DNA of 64,000 bases from Cellvibrionaceae bacterium (GTDB lineage Bacteria > Pseudomonadota > Gammaproteobacteria > Pseudomonadales > Cellvibrionaceae), in assembly GCA_021151695.1 (NCBI GenBank), contig JAGKWU010000011.1, positions 62,001 through 126,000 of the forward strand. Reading direction: 5' to 3'. The notes below the pieces were generated by a model. The model had not been told where the DNA came from, made no database searches, and saw only the letters and a list, made by a program, of their open reading frames with translations. Positions within the stretch are counted from its first letter, which is position 1; each line of letters starts with the position of its first letter. Shown here piece after piece: positions 43,899 through 52,790 of the stretch. The position numbers and the translations under genes are program-made.

Positions 43899-45245
43899 TT
43901 GAAAGTGCTTGATCGTTTTTTAGGTAAGTTGGCTTATGTCGCCTGGGACACCAAGGAGGGCGGCGTACGCCTGGAAGAATGGGCCAATTTGCGCGAACAA
44001 CAATATTGGTCGCGCGATCAAATTCGCAACTTGCAAACGCAAAAGCTCAACAAACTGGTTCACCACGCCTATGCAACCAGCAGCTGGTATCGCAAAATTA
44101 TCGATGACATCAAGCTGGATTTGTCCAAACCCATAACGCTTGCGGATCTGGCACGCTTTCCGATAACGACCAAAACCCATATTCGCGAAAATACATCGGC
44201 GTTTATCAGCAGCCAATATCCTGTGGAAGGCTTGCGTAAAGCCAAAACCGGCGGCTCCACCGGCGTCTCACTGAATTTGTTTTTTGATGTGCGCTGCCAA
44301 CAGTTGCGCAACGCCGCGCAAATTTATGCAGATACATTTAGCGGCTGGGAACCGGGCCTCCGTGTCGCCGCGGTTTGGGGTAACCCACCCATCCCTAACG
44401 GCACCCAACAAAAAGTTCGCGCTTTTTTGCTCGACCGCATGATTTATCTGGACACTATGGATTTGAATCCCACGTCCATGAACGCTTTTGTAAAACGCTG
44501 GAATGAGTTTGAACCGGAGATGATTTTCGGCCACTCTCACTCTATATACATATTCGCAAAATACCTGCATGAGCATGGCATAACCAATTTACGGCCGCGC
44601 GGCATAGTGGGCACATCCATGATGCTGCTCGATCACGAACGCAGCCTGATTGAAGATGTTTTTGGGTGCAAGGTTGGCAATCGCTACGGCTGTGAGGAAG
44701 TAGGACTAATAGGCGTTGAGTGTGAAAAACACCAAGGCATGCACATCAACAGTCCGCATATTATTCTCGAAAGCCTCAATGCTAACGACCAGCCAGCAGC
44801 GCCGGGTGAAGCCGGTAAACTGGTGATTACAGACTTGAATAATTACGGCATGCCTTTGTTTCGCTATCGCGTCGAAGATGTTGGCGTTATCAGTGAGCGC
44901 CAATGTAACTGCGGCCGCACCAGCCAAATGCTGGAGCGCCTCGAAGGCCGCGTAGCGGACTTCCTCAAAAAACCCGATGGTGGGCAAGTGGCTGGGGTAT
45001 CCCTGGTTGAGCGCACGCTCACCAAAATTCCCGGCATTGAACAAATGCAATTTGTGCAGGAAGACCTGCACGAAATTATCATCAATCGCGTCAAGGGACC
45101 TGAATTTAATCAACAGACGGATCCAGCGTTGATTGCCGAGCTCAGAGAAGTGTTTGAGCCGAGTATCAACCTGATCATTAAGGATGTTGAAAAAATCCCG
45201 CAAGAAAAATCCGGTAAATACAGGTTCTCAATATGCAAGGTGTAA
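43899..45245 (+). CDS. CapK/PaaK-like adenylate-forming enzyme (copy 1)
   Basis: A 448-residue member of the phenylacetate-CoA ligase/CapK branch of the adenylate-forming superfamily. It shows the nucleotide-binding loop KTGGSTGVSLNLF, the RYGCEEVG region and the GRVADFL turn near the C-terminus. In EPS loci such enzymes are thought to activate or attach acyl or similar groups to the polysaccharide; the substrate is not known here. The start is a TTG at 43899 with a good AAGGAG site eight bases upstream. The stop overlaps the next gene by 13 bases. Confidence 0.86.
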   Translation: MKVLDRFLGKLAYVAWDTKEGGVRLEEWANLREQQYWSRDQIRNLQTQKLNKLVHHAYATSSWYRKIIDDIKLDLSKPITLADLARFPITTKTHIRENTSAFISSQYPVEGLRKAKTGGSTGVSLNLFFDVRCQQLRNAAQIYADTFSGWEPGLRVAAVWGNPPIPNGTQQKVRAFLLDRMIYLDTMDLNPTSMNAFVKRWNEFEPEMIFGHSHSIYIFAKYLHEHGITNLRPRGIVGTSMMLLDHERSLIEDVFGCKVGNRYGCEEVGLIGVECEKHQGMHINSPHIILESLNANDQPAAPGEAGKLVITDLNNYGMPLFRYRVEDVGVISERQCNCGRTSQMLERLEGRVADFLKKPDGGQVAGVSLVERTLTKIPGIEQMQFVQEDLHEIIINRVKGPEFNQQTDPALIAELREVFEPSINLIIKDVEKIPQEKSGKYRFSICKV

Positions 45246-46132
45246 CAGAACAACCACTGGTCAGTGTAGTCATAGCGACCTACAACATGGGGCAATACCT
45301 CGGCCAGGCGGTGGATTCCATATTGGAGCAAACCTGGAAAAATATCGAAGTTATTGTGGTTGACGACGGCTCAAAAGACCACACGCCGGATATGATGCAA
45401 CAATATGCCGGCGATGCGCGCGTCATTTATATTCGCAACGAAAACCAGGGCCAACCCAAAGCCAAGAACTGCGGTATTAAAAATAGCAAAGGCGATTTTA
45501 TTGCATTCTGCGATGCAGACGATATGTGGGAACCCAACAAGCTCGAAGTACAGATGCCGCTGTTTGCCAACCCCAAAGTGGGTGTGGTTTACAGCGAAGT
45601 CAGCAATATTGATGAGCACAACAATCGTTACACCAAACAGCCGAACGAGGTTCGCCATTCAGGGAAGATTACCGACCAAATGCTGCTTGAAAACTTCGTC
45701 CCCTTTGGGACTTCAGTCATACGTCGCACCTGCATCGAAAAAAATGGCATTTTCGATGAACAATTCCGCATGGGTATAGATTGGGATTTGTGGTTGCGAT
45801 ACTCGCTGGATTGGGAGTTTGCCTACACCCCGGAGCGCACCTATATCTATCGCGTTTGGTCGGGCCAAATGTCTACCAACTACCGTGGTCGCTACGATTT
45901 TGCAGCGCGCATACTGACCCAGTTTGTTGCCAACAATAAAGACAAGCTCAAACCTTCCTCTGTTAGAAAAGCCTGGGCAGACATTTATTTTCGCAAGGCA
46001 AGCATTTACGCCAAAAACGAGCGATTGTTTTTTATGCCTTTGCGAAATTTTCTGCATGGTTTGTGTCTGGACCCGCTGAACATTTATGGTTGGAAATCCT
46101 TAATCAAACTTTTTTTAGGCAAACATTCATGA
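45233..46132 (+). CDS. Family 2 glycosyltransferase
   Basis: A 299-residue soluble GT2. A typical GT-A fold: VSVVIATYNMGQYLGQAVDSIL, then VVDDGSKD, the CDADDMWEPNK metal-binding loop and FDEQFRMGIDWDLWLR acceptor-side stretch, read in parts. The C-terminal part carries no membrane helix. Sugar unknown. It overlaps the ligase before it by 13 bases and the deacetylase after it by 4 bases, so translation is coupled. Confidence 0.9.
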   Translation: MQGVTEQPLVSVVIATYNMGQYLGQAVDSILEQTWKNIEVIVVDDGSKDHTPDMMQQYAGDARVIYIRNENQGQPKAKNCGIKNSKGDFIAFCDADDMWEPNKLEVQMPLFANPKVGVVYSEVSNIDEHNNRYTKQPNEVRHSGKITDQMLLENFVPFGTSVIRRTCIEKNGIFDEQFRMGIDWDLWLRYSLDWEFAYTPERTYIYRVWSGQMSTNYRGRYDFAARILTQFVANNKDKLKPSSVRKAWADIYFRKASIYAKNERLFFMPLRNFLHGLCLDPLNIYGWKSLIKLFLGKHS

Positions 46133-47118
46133 TGTACGCCATAAAAAAGGCCATTATCAAGCTGCTGGATATTTCTGGTGGCTTTCGCGCATTGCAATGG
46201 TATAACCGCAACAAGCCGCTCATACTGATGTATCACCGCATCACGGACGAAGCCTATTGCGCGGGGCTGGCCCCTGCAGAATTTGAAAAACATCTCGCCT
46301 ATGTGAGCAAATATTTTCGTGTAGTGTCTATTGAACAACTCTTACAAGAACAGGCTAGCAACCAAGTAAAGCCCTACACACTCGCGTTGACCTTTGATGA
46401 CGGCCATGCAGATTTCTTTCATCACGCATGGCCCCTGTTGCAACGCTATAACTTGCCCGCAAGCCTCTATGTGACCACGGGCTTTATTGATCGCGATTAC
46501 TGGTTGTGGCCGGACCATCTAAAATACATCATCATCCACAATCAACAAGACAGTATTACTATTCCTGGTGCCGGAAAGGTTGCCGCCAACAAAGACAACT
46601 TCATCAGCAACTGGCACAAGCTCGGCGACTATTGCCTCACACTGGATACTGAAGAGCGCAAGCGTTTCCTGAATAATCTGGCACAGCAATGTGCGGTAGA
46701 AGTTCCCTCATCACCTGTATCGCCTTTTGCGGGCGTCAGCTGGGATCAATTACGCATTATGTGCGCACAAGGTTTGGATGTGGGCAGCCATACCGTAACC
46801 CACCCCATACTCAGCAAGCTGGATTACACTCGCATTGAACAAGAGCTATCGCAATCGGCAGCACGCATTAAAGAGCAACTGAATGTAACCACCAAAGGCT
46901 TGTGTTATCCCAATGGACGCCTGATTGATATAACACCACAGGTAATAGAGTGTGCAAAAGCACAGGGTTATGAATACGGCCTGCTCGCACGCAACCTGCC
47001 GATTCAGGGGGATGATGTATTTCGTATAGGCCGCCTCGCTGCCAACGCCAATTTTGATTACTTCCGTTGGACTCTTTCCTATCGGCAAAAGCCGGAGGAT
47101 CACAGCTATATCAATTGA
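46129..47118 (+). CDS. Polysaccharide deacetylase (NodB family) of the EPS locus
   Basis: A 329-residue enzyme. NodB-type motif 1 is clear (TLALTFDDGHADFF), followed by the metal-binding HTVTHP stretch and a later RIGRLAANANFDYF region, consistent with the carbohydrate-esterase family 4 that removes N-acetyl groups. Exosortase-linked loci commonly carry such a deacetylase. No signal peptide is visible, so it may act in the cytoplasm on a precursor or be exported another way. It starts at ATG 46129 (or 46132), overlapping the preceding stop (ATGATG). Confidence 0.88.
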   Translation: MMYAIKKAIIKLLDISGGFRALQWYNRNKPLILMYHRITDEAYCAGLAPAEFEKHLAYVSKYFRVVSIEQLLQEQASNQVKPYTLALTFDDGHADFFHHAWPLLQRYNLPASLYVTTGFIDRDYWLWPDHLKYIIIHNQQDSITIPGAGKVAANKDNFISNWHKLGDYCLTLDTEERKRFLNNLAQQCAVEVPSSPVSPFAGVSWDQLRIMCAQGLDVGSHTVTHPILSKLDYTRIEQELSQSAARIKEQLNVTTKGLCYPNGRLIDITPQVIECAKAQGYEYGLLARNLPIQGDDVFRIGRLAANANFDYFRWTLSYRQKPEDHSYIN

Positions 47119-47160
47119 TTGGCAAATCCGTTCTTTCCTGATACCAGCCCGACATTGGAT

Positions 47161-48825
47161 ATGAATAATTTAACGCTCTTGCAGAAAAGTTTGCGCTCCC
47201 CGCTAACACCTTATGCGTGCCTGATATTTGTGGCCGCGATATCACTCGCCTTTAAATTAAGCGTGTTTGACTTGGGGGCGCCCTACGTCACCATTGATGA
47301 CTACACACTTTATAACGCCGGATTCCTTGTGTGGTTTGGCCAGGCTCCACCGCAGCGAATGTATTTTGAAAGCTGGATTGTTGGTGCAACATCGATTGGT
47401 ACCTATCTTGTACAACTAGTGCAATCCGGCCATCTCAATCAGCTGGGAATCAACATAATCGCAGATGCCTATCGCGCGTTTCATGAAAATCCAACGCCGT
47501 TTGTATTGAGCTATCGCGCCGTAATGTTAGCTCTGGACCTAATCACTGCCTGGCTGGTGTACCAGATAGCGCTGGTAGTTTTTGCTCAGCACCAAGCGGT
47601 GCGTTGGCTGGGAGTGTTCGCCGCCGGGCTTTACCTGCTCAGTTACAACACCATCTGGTGCAATATAGTTGCACGCCCCGATACGGCCACCGCATTACTC
47701 ACCACACTCGGCATACTGTTTTATATCAAGTCTGCCGCTGCAAGCCGCATGAGCTATCTCTATCTGTCAGCAATTGCACTGGGTTGCGCGACAGGATTTA
47801 AATTACATGCTGCACTATTTGTTATTTTCGCGATCGCTGATTTATATCGTCAGTTACCCTGGCGCAAGGCTACAGCGGTAATGTTTCCCTTTGGCTTGAT
47901 CGCCCTCACCGTATTTATGGTGGTAGCCGGTTCGCCCTTGTTTGATCCATTGCTCTACGTAAAACTGCGCGCACTTAACGCTATAGACGATGCATCCCCA
48001 TGGTTGAAATGGGGCGACCAATTTGCAGTTGTATTGCGCGGTGCTGGCTGGGTGGTTATTCCTGCCTGCATCGCACTTGGTGCTCTGGTATTTGGCAAAC
48101 GCATCCAAACCCCACCGCAAATTCGCAGTGTGATTTTTATTGCTCTGTTAATTGGCACTGTCTTCTTTTGTATTCGCGTTATGCGCGCCTATTGGATGTT
48201 GCCAGCATTGCCGCTCTTTTATCTCGCTGCGGCCTATCTTCTGGTATTGGTTAAAAATAAAGCCTTGCAGACCAGCTTCGTTGTGCTCTGTTTTGGCATT
48301 ACAGCAGCGCAGTGTTACCAACAAGTCAATGATTTTTCCAAAGCGCAATACCATCAATTACAAGATTGGGTTAGTGCGCATGTGTCACCTGGAGCACCGA
48401 TTTACATAGTGGGCTATGACACACTCTTCCTCCCCAAAAATACCCAGGCACTCGCCAATCAAAAGAAAGTGATTGAGCATCAGTTGGAGAAGGCGTTGTC
48501 TGACAAGGATAGTTTTACCAACCGTCACGTGCGTTTGTGGGAAGAGCGCTCGCAATTGCAATTGATCGATATGCTCAATGTGCGCTCCGACGTTGGGTTT
48601 AATTACTACAGTCTCAATGGTGCACCGTTGGAAGACTTGCAAGGCATAGTAGAGTTTGCCGATATCCAATACTTTGTGGTGGACCCCGGTTACAAAACAC
48701 CGGAAGCCAAAGCGATCCTGGAAAAACTGCAAGTGAATTTTTCAAAAGTTGCCTCAGTGACGGCACCAGGCGGCAGGGCTGGTACTGGCGGCCTGGCCTA
48801 CGATATTTATGCAAGGAATCCTTAA
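47161..48825 (+). CDS. GT-C type membrane glycosyltransferase-like protein
   Basis: A 554-residue integral membrane protein with about ten helices, the first at about 18-35. The pattern resembles family 39 / PMT-type glycosyltransferases: a first periplasmic loop with an acidic pair (VTIDDY) and an NIVARPDTATALL stretch. The last 160 residues are a soluble, probably periplasmic domain. It may add a lipid-linked sugar in the periplasm; substrate is unknown. Start: ATG 47161 is preferred; a TTG at 47119 right after the upstream stop is in frame. Stop and next ATG overlap by one base. Confidence 0.72.
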   Translation: MNNLTLLQKSLRSPLTPYACLIFVAAISLAFKLSVFDLGAPYVTIDDYTLYNAGFLVWFGQAPPQRMYFESWIVGATSIGTYLVQLVQSGHLNQLGINIIADAYRAFHENPTPFVLSYRAVMLALDLITAWLVYQIALVVFAQHQAVRWLGVFAAGLYLLSYNTIWCNIVARPDTATALLTTLGILFYIKSAAASRMSYLYLSAIALGCATGFKLHAALFVIFAIADLYRQLPWRKATAVMFPFGLIALTVFMVVAGSPLFDPLLYVKLRALNAIDDASPWLKWGDQFAVVLRGAGWVVIPACIALGALVFGKRIQTPPQIRSVIFIALLIGTVFFCIRVMRAYWMLPALPLFYLAAAYLLVLVKNKALQTSFVVLCFGITAAQCYQQVNDFSKAQYHQLQDWVSAHVSPGAPIYIVGYDTLFLPKNTQALANQKKVIEHQLEKALSDKDSFTNRHVRLWEERSQLQLIDMLNVRSDVGFNYYSLNGAPLEDLQGIVEFADIQYFVVDPGYKTPEAKAILEKLQVNFSKVASVTAPGGRAGTGGLAYDIYARNP

Positions 48826-49961
48826 TGCAAAAGATATTGCATTTTATTGATAGTGAAGGTGTGTATGGCGCCGAGCGAGTTATTTTAAATCTCTCACAAA
48901 AAATGCTCGCACAACCACAATTTATTCCCGTCGTTGGCTGCATTGTCGGCAATGCACAGGCGGCCAATCCGCTCTACGATGCCGCTGTGGCGGCGGGTAT
49001 CGAAGCACATAAAATTGTCATCGCTAACAGCAAACTTTTGCGCGATATTCCGCAAGCTGCCGAGCAATTAAAATCACTAGGCATTAGCCTTATACATTCA
49101 CACGGTTATAAACCTTCAGTATTTGGTTTTTTTATCGCACGCCGTGTTGGCATACCCATTATTTCTACGTGCCACCTCTGGTTTGATCCAACACGTGGCC
49201 CGCTCAAAATGCGCGCAATGATTTGGATGGAAAAAAAACTCTATCGTTATTTTCCCAAAATTATTGCGGTATCCGATCCAATCAAAGAAGTTCTTGCACA
49301 GGCAGGCTTACCTGCACACAAACTGGATCTCGTACGCAATGGCGTGGATATCCCCGATATACAGCTCACCGACTCGCAAAAACTAGCCTTACGTTCACAA
49401 CTTGGCCTGGCGCCTGACGATCTGGTTATCGTGAACTCCGGCCGTCTCGTACGCCAAAAAGCACAATGGATACTTGTGAAGGCTGCAAGCATATTGCAAC
49501 AGCAAGGTCGTAAAATTCAGGTGCTGATTGTCGGTGAAGGTGGATTGCGCTCTGAATTGGAAGCGCAAATTGCAGAGGACAATGTCAGTCATTGCGTAAA
49601 GCTGCTCGGCTTTCGCAGCGATATCAACCAGCTGCTGGCAATCAGCGATATTTTTGCGCTGCCATCACTGGATGAAGGTATGCCAATGAGTTTGCTTGAA
49701 GCTGCTGCCGCGGCAAAACCCATAGTCGCCACCGCAGTAGGGGACATAGCCAAGCTGATTCGCCAAGGCGAGAGTGGAGTCATCATCCCCACCGAAAATC
49801 CGCAGGCACTGGCCGACGCTATAGCAACCTTGCAGGATGATGCTGCGCTTGCTCTGCGCCTGGCAGTATCTGTCAATCGCCAAATGCGCGCAGAATATTC
49901 CAGCGATGCCATGTGCACACGCTATCAAGCAATTTACCGCGAACTACTAAGCACAGTGTAA
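48825..49961 (+). CDS. Family 4 glycosyltransferase
   Basis: A 378-residue GT-B retaining enzyme. The N-terminal domain begins MQKILHFIDSEGVYGAERV, like many GT4 proteins that act on lipid-linked glycans; the C-terminal half has VNSGRLVRQK, VLIVGEGGLRSELE and ALPSLDEGMPMSLLEAAAAAKPIVATAVG, the donor-binding E-x7-E segment. No membrane helix. Sugar donor unknown. Starts on the last base of the preceding stop codon and is followed 7 bases later by another GT4. Confidence 0.9.
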   Translation: MQKILHFIDSEGVYGAERVILNLSQKMLAQPQFIPVVGCIVGNAQAANPLYDAAVAAGIEAHKIVIANSKLLRDIPQAAEQLKSLGISLIHSHGYKPSVFGFFIARRVGIPIISTCHLWFDPTRGPLKMRAMIWMEKKLYRYFPKIIAVSDPIKEVLAQAGLPAHKLDLVRNGVDIPDIQLTDSQKLALRSQLGLAPDDLVIVNSGRLVRQKAQWILVKAASILQQQGRKIQVLIVGEGGLRSELEAQIAEDNVSHCVKLLGFRSDINQLLAISDIFALPSLDEGMPMSLLEAAAAAKPIVATAVGDIAKLIRQGESGVIIPTENPQALADAIATLQDDAALALRLAVSVNRQMRAEYSSDAMCTRYQAIYRELLSTV

Positions 49962-49968
49962 GCACGCT

Positions 49969-51102
49969 ATGAATCAACACGCCACAAATCAGGCCGCAAA
50001 AACCAAAGCGCCCATAAAAATTCTCTACTGCATTGATAATCTGTTACGCGGTGGAACCGAACTGCAATTGATCGGCCTGATCGAGCGACTTGATCTCAAC
50101 CAGTATCAGCCCTATTTGCTCACCATTCGCGATTCGGACCCAGCTTTGACGCCAGCTAACTGCACGCATCTCGCCTGGCATGTGCCCAAATTATTTTCGC
50201 CGCAGGGATTATTCGCAGTTTATAAACTGGTGCGCTTCCTGCGCCGCGAAAAAATTTCTATCGTGCAAACTTTTTTTCAGGATTCCACCATCTTCGGCGG
50301 CCTCGCTGCCTGGCTGGCCCGAACCCCGGCACGCATCGCCTGCTTTCGCGATCTGGGCTTCTGGCAGACCAAAAAGCAGGCACTGGTGCTGAGTAAAATT
50401 TATAATCTGATGACCGGGTTTATTTGCAACGCGGATATAGTTAAACAGCATTTCGTCCAACGTTTTAACCTCGATCCTGCAAAACTGCAGGTATTGCGCA
50501 ATGGAATCGATGTGAGCGCCCTGCCCTTCGTAGCTCACGAGCAACCCTGCCAGCACGTGGGCATAGTGGGCAACATGACCCGTCAGGTGAAGCGCACCGA
50601 TCTGTTTATCAAAGCCGCCGGCATAGTGGCTAAAGCACACCCGGAAATCACCTGGCACATCCTGGGTGATGGGCATATGCGCGGCGAACTGGAGCAACTC
50701 GCCAGAGAGCGAGGTGTATTCGACAAAATCCACTTCGCTGGCAGGGTGAACGCCGTGGCTGCGTATCTGGAGAAGCTGGATATAGGTATCATTTGCTCGG
50801 ATTCGGAAGGCCTGAGCAACGCCCTGCTGGAATATATGTTCAAGGGCGTGGCGTCCGTCGCCACCCAGGTAGGCGGCAACCCTGAGCTGATCCATCACCA
50901 GCAATCCGGATTACTCATTCCACCAGATGATGAACAGGCTTTGGCTACAGCGATTGCAGAGCTGGTCGAAAACACCCAGCTGCGCATCCAGCTCGCACAG
51001 CAGGCCAGAATCCAGGTAGCGCAGGAGTATAGCTGGGATATCTGTATCGCCCGACACGACGACTTTTATCGCGGCGCTTTGTCCGCTGAACAACATTTAT
51101 GA
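49969..51102 (+). CDS. Family 4 glycosyltransferase
   Basis: A 377-residue GT-B enzyme. N-terminal IKILYCIDNLLRGGTELQLIGL matches GT4 proteins of EPS loci, and the C-terminal part carries VGIVGNMTRQVKRTDLFIKA, WHILGDGHMRGEL and ICSDSEGLSNALLEYMFKG, the E-x7-E region. A long N-terminal low-complexity tail (QHATNQAAKTKA) precedes the fold. Sugar unknown. 7 bases after one GT4 and 7 before gtrA. Confidence 0.9.
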   Translation: MNQHATNQAAKTKAPIKILYCIDNLLRGGTELQLIGLIERLDLNQYQPYLLTIRDSDPALTPANCTHLAWHVPKLFSPQGLFAVYKLVRFLRREKISIVQTFFQDSTIFGGLAAWLARTPARIACFRDLGFWQTKKQALVLSKIYNLMTGFICNADIVKQHFVQRFNLDPAKLQVLRNGIDVSALPFVAHEQPCQHVGIVGNMTRQVKRTDLFIKAAGIVAKAHPEITWHILGDGHMRGELEQLARERGVFDKIHFAGRVNAVAAYLEKLDIGIICSDSEGLSNALLEYMFKGVASVATQVGGNPELIHHQQSGLLIPPDDEQALATAIAELVENTQLRIQLAQQARIQVAQEYSWDICIARHDDFYRGALSAEQHL

Positions 51103-51109
51103 GCAAGCT

Positions 51110-51481
51110 ATGGAAATAGTTAAATTTTTAATCGTGGGCGGCAGTGCAACAGCATTGCAATATGGGCTGCTCATTGTTTTTGTCCAGTTTGCCGGACTCA
51201 GTCCGGTAGTAGCCACTAGCATCGCCTACGCCATTAGCAGCGTGTATAACTATTTGCTGAACTACTACGCGACCTTCAAAAGTGATGCCAGCCACCGCAC
51301 AGCAGCAACCAAGTTTTCCGCTGTTGCAGGATCAGGTTTGCTGATTAACGCCGGGATCATAGCTGCACTGACTAAATTGGGCGCTCACTATCTGGTTGCG
51401 CAGGTTGTCGCCACTCTGGTGATTTTGGTGTGGAATTTCGTTGTGCATAAATATTGGACTTATCGCGATCACAAGTCCTGA
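51110..51481 (+). CDS. GtrA family membrane protein
   Basis: A 123-residue protein with four helices of the GtrA family, which are thought to act as small flippases for lipid-linked sugars or to serve the polysaccharide pathway in other ways. Conserved sites: KFLIVGGSATALQYGLL, SYAIS.VYNYLLNYYATF, and the final WNFVVHKYWTY. The closest well-known role is flipping of undecaprenyl-phosphate-linked glucose in phage O-antigen glucosylation. Here it fits beside the GT-C protein (47161). Mid-operon. Confidence 0.88.
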   Translation: MEIVKFLIVGGSATALQYGLLIVFVQFAGLSPVVATSIAYAISSVYNYLLNYYATFKSDASHRTAATKFSAVAGSGLLINAGIIAALTKLGAHYLVAQVVATLVILVWNFVVHKYWTYRDHKS

Positions 51482-51510
51482 TCCTGCGAAACCATCAAGC
51501 GAGATACATT

Positions 51511-52788
51511 GTGCGTAAACTAATATTCAACCATGAATTAAAAGCCCTTTTTCAGGGGCAACTAGCCAGTTATCTGGTGGGTTTTTATATTTTTGCATTC
51601 TACCTGGAGCTGCATTACCGCATAACTTTCCTGCAGACTATTCGCTTTCAATTTACCTATGGTGCCCTGGTTGGCTTATGCTGCCTTTCCGCCAACATGA
51701 AATCCCCAACCAGCTACGGGCTTAACAGCGTCACCAAAGCTGCGCTAGCGCTAATTTTTATCCTCGGTATATATACGATCTTTTCTTACGACAGGGATGA
51801 GTCCATAAGGGTATTCAGTGACCGAGTTGTCAAATTTGCTTTAGTGTCATTTTTTATCTATGCCGCCACACGCACTGTCGAAGATCTTCGCGTCATTATT
51901 GCCTTTATGTTATTAGCCTGGCTTAAAATTGGCTCGGAAGGATTTATTGGATGGGCGACCGGAAATCTCGTGTGGGAAAATCAGGGTATTCCACGCTTGC
52001 ACGGCTCAACATTTATGTTGGGACATCCCAACTCCTTCAGCGGTTTTGCCGTAGGTTGTTTGCCTTTCACAGTATTTCTATTTATGTGCACCAAAAATAT
52101 TTGCTTGCGCATGGGGCTGCTTCTTATTTTAGGTTTTGCCCTGATTATCATTATGGCCACCGGCTCCAGAACAGGCTATCTCGCCTTGGCACTGGGTAGC
52201 ATTTACTTTTTTTTCACATTGAAGAAACACAAACTTAAAACGCTTTTAATCGTCATTCCAATTATTATTATTGGTTTGAATTACGTTCCAGACTCCTACA
52301 AAGGGCGTTTCGAATCCATATTTACCGGCGAAGAAAAAGAAGGCCACTCCACAGAGGCTCGCAAAACTATTTTGAAGGAAGGCTGGGAGATTTATACCAC
52401 TCACCCTATGGGTGTGGGGGTTCAGGCGTTCAGTAAAGTTCGCAACGAAATGTTTGGGACCACGCAAAACACTCACAACCTGTATTTGGAGGTTCTGACC
52501 AATATAGGCCCCATAGGCTTCGTGATATTTTCAGTCTTTGTGTATCATCTCATCAAAAGAAATCTGGCGAACATCAAGCTGGTAACATCCAGAAATCCCA
52601 CTGAGTTATCACCGAGCGAACATTTCCTGCTCAACCTGAGCAAGGCGACGCTTGGATTCATTTTTATGCGCCTGTTGCTTGGCGTCTTCGGTATGGATCT
52701 CTACGAAATCTATTGGTGGCTCGCCTTGGGCATTACGTTAGCCGTTACAAAACTGATCCAAACGCCGCCCTCAACAGACCAAGCCTGA
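51511..52788 (+). CDS. O-antigen ligase/polymerase-like membrane protein (Wzy/WaaL type)
   Basis: A 425-residue membrane protein with about ten helices and a large periplasmic loop (about 285-345), as expected of O-antigen ligases and Wzy polymerases. The loop includes TEARKTILKEGWEIYTTHP..GVGVQAF and the NTHNLYLEVLTNIGPIGF stretch where ligase family members are most conserved. It could polymerise the repeating unit; the two functions cannot be told apart from sequence. The start is unsure: a GTG at 51511 (VRKLIFNHE) gives the family-like length; reading further upstream to a TTG at 51454 is open. Stop is two bases before the next ATG. Confidence 0.8.
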   Translation: MRKLIFNHELKALFQGQLASYLVGFYIFAFYLELHYRITFLQTIRFQFTYGALVGLCCLSANMKSPTSYGLNSVTKAALALIFILGIYTIFSYDRDESIRVFSDRVVKFALVSFFIYAATRTVEDLRVIIAFMLLAWLKIGSEGFIGWATGNLVWENQGIPRLHGSTFMLGHPNSFSGFAVGCLPFTVFLFMCTKNICLRMGLLLILGFALIIIMATGSRTGYLALALGSIYFFFTLKKHKLKTLLIVIPIIIIGLNYVPDSYKGRFESIFTGEEKEGHSTEARKTILKEGWEIYTTHPMGVGVQAFSKVRNEMFGTTQNTHNLYLEVLTNIGPIGFVIFSVFVYHLIKRNLANIKLVTSRNPTELSPSEHFLLNLSKATLGFIFMRLLLGVFGMDLYEIYWWLALGITLAVTKLIQTPPSTDQA

Positions 52789-52790
52789 CC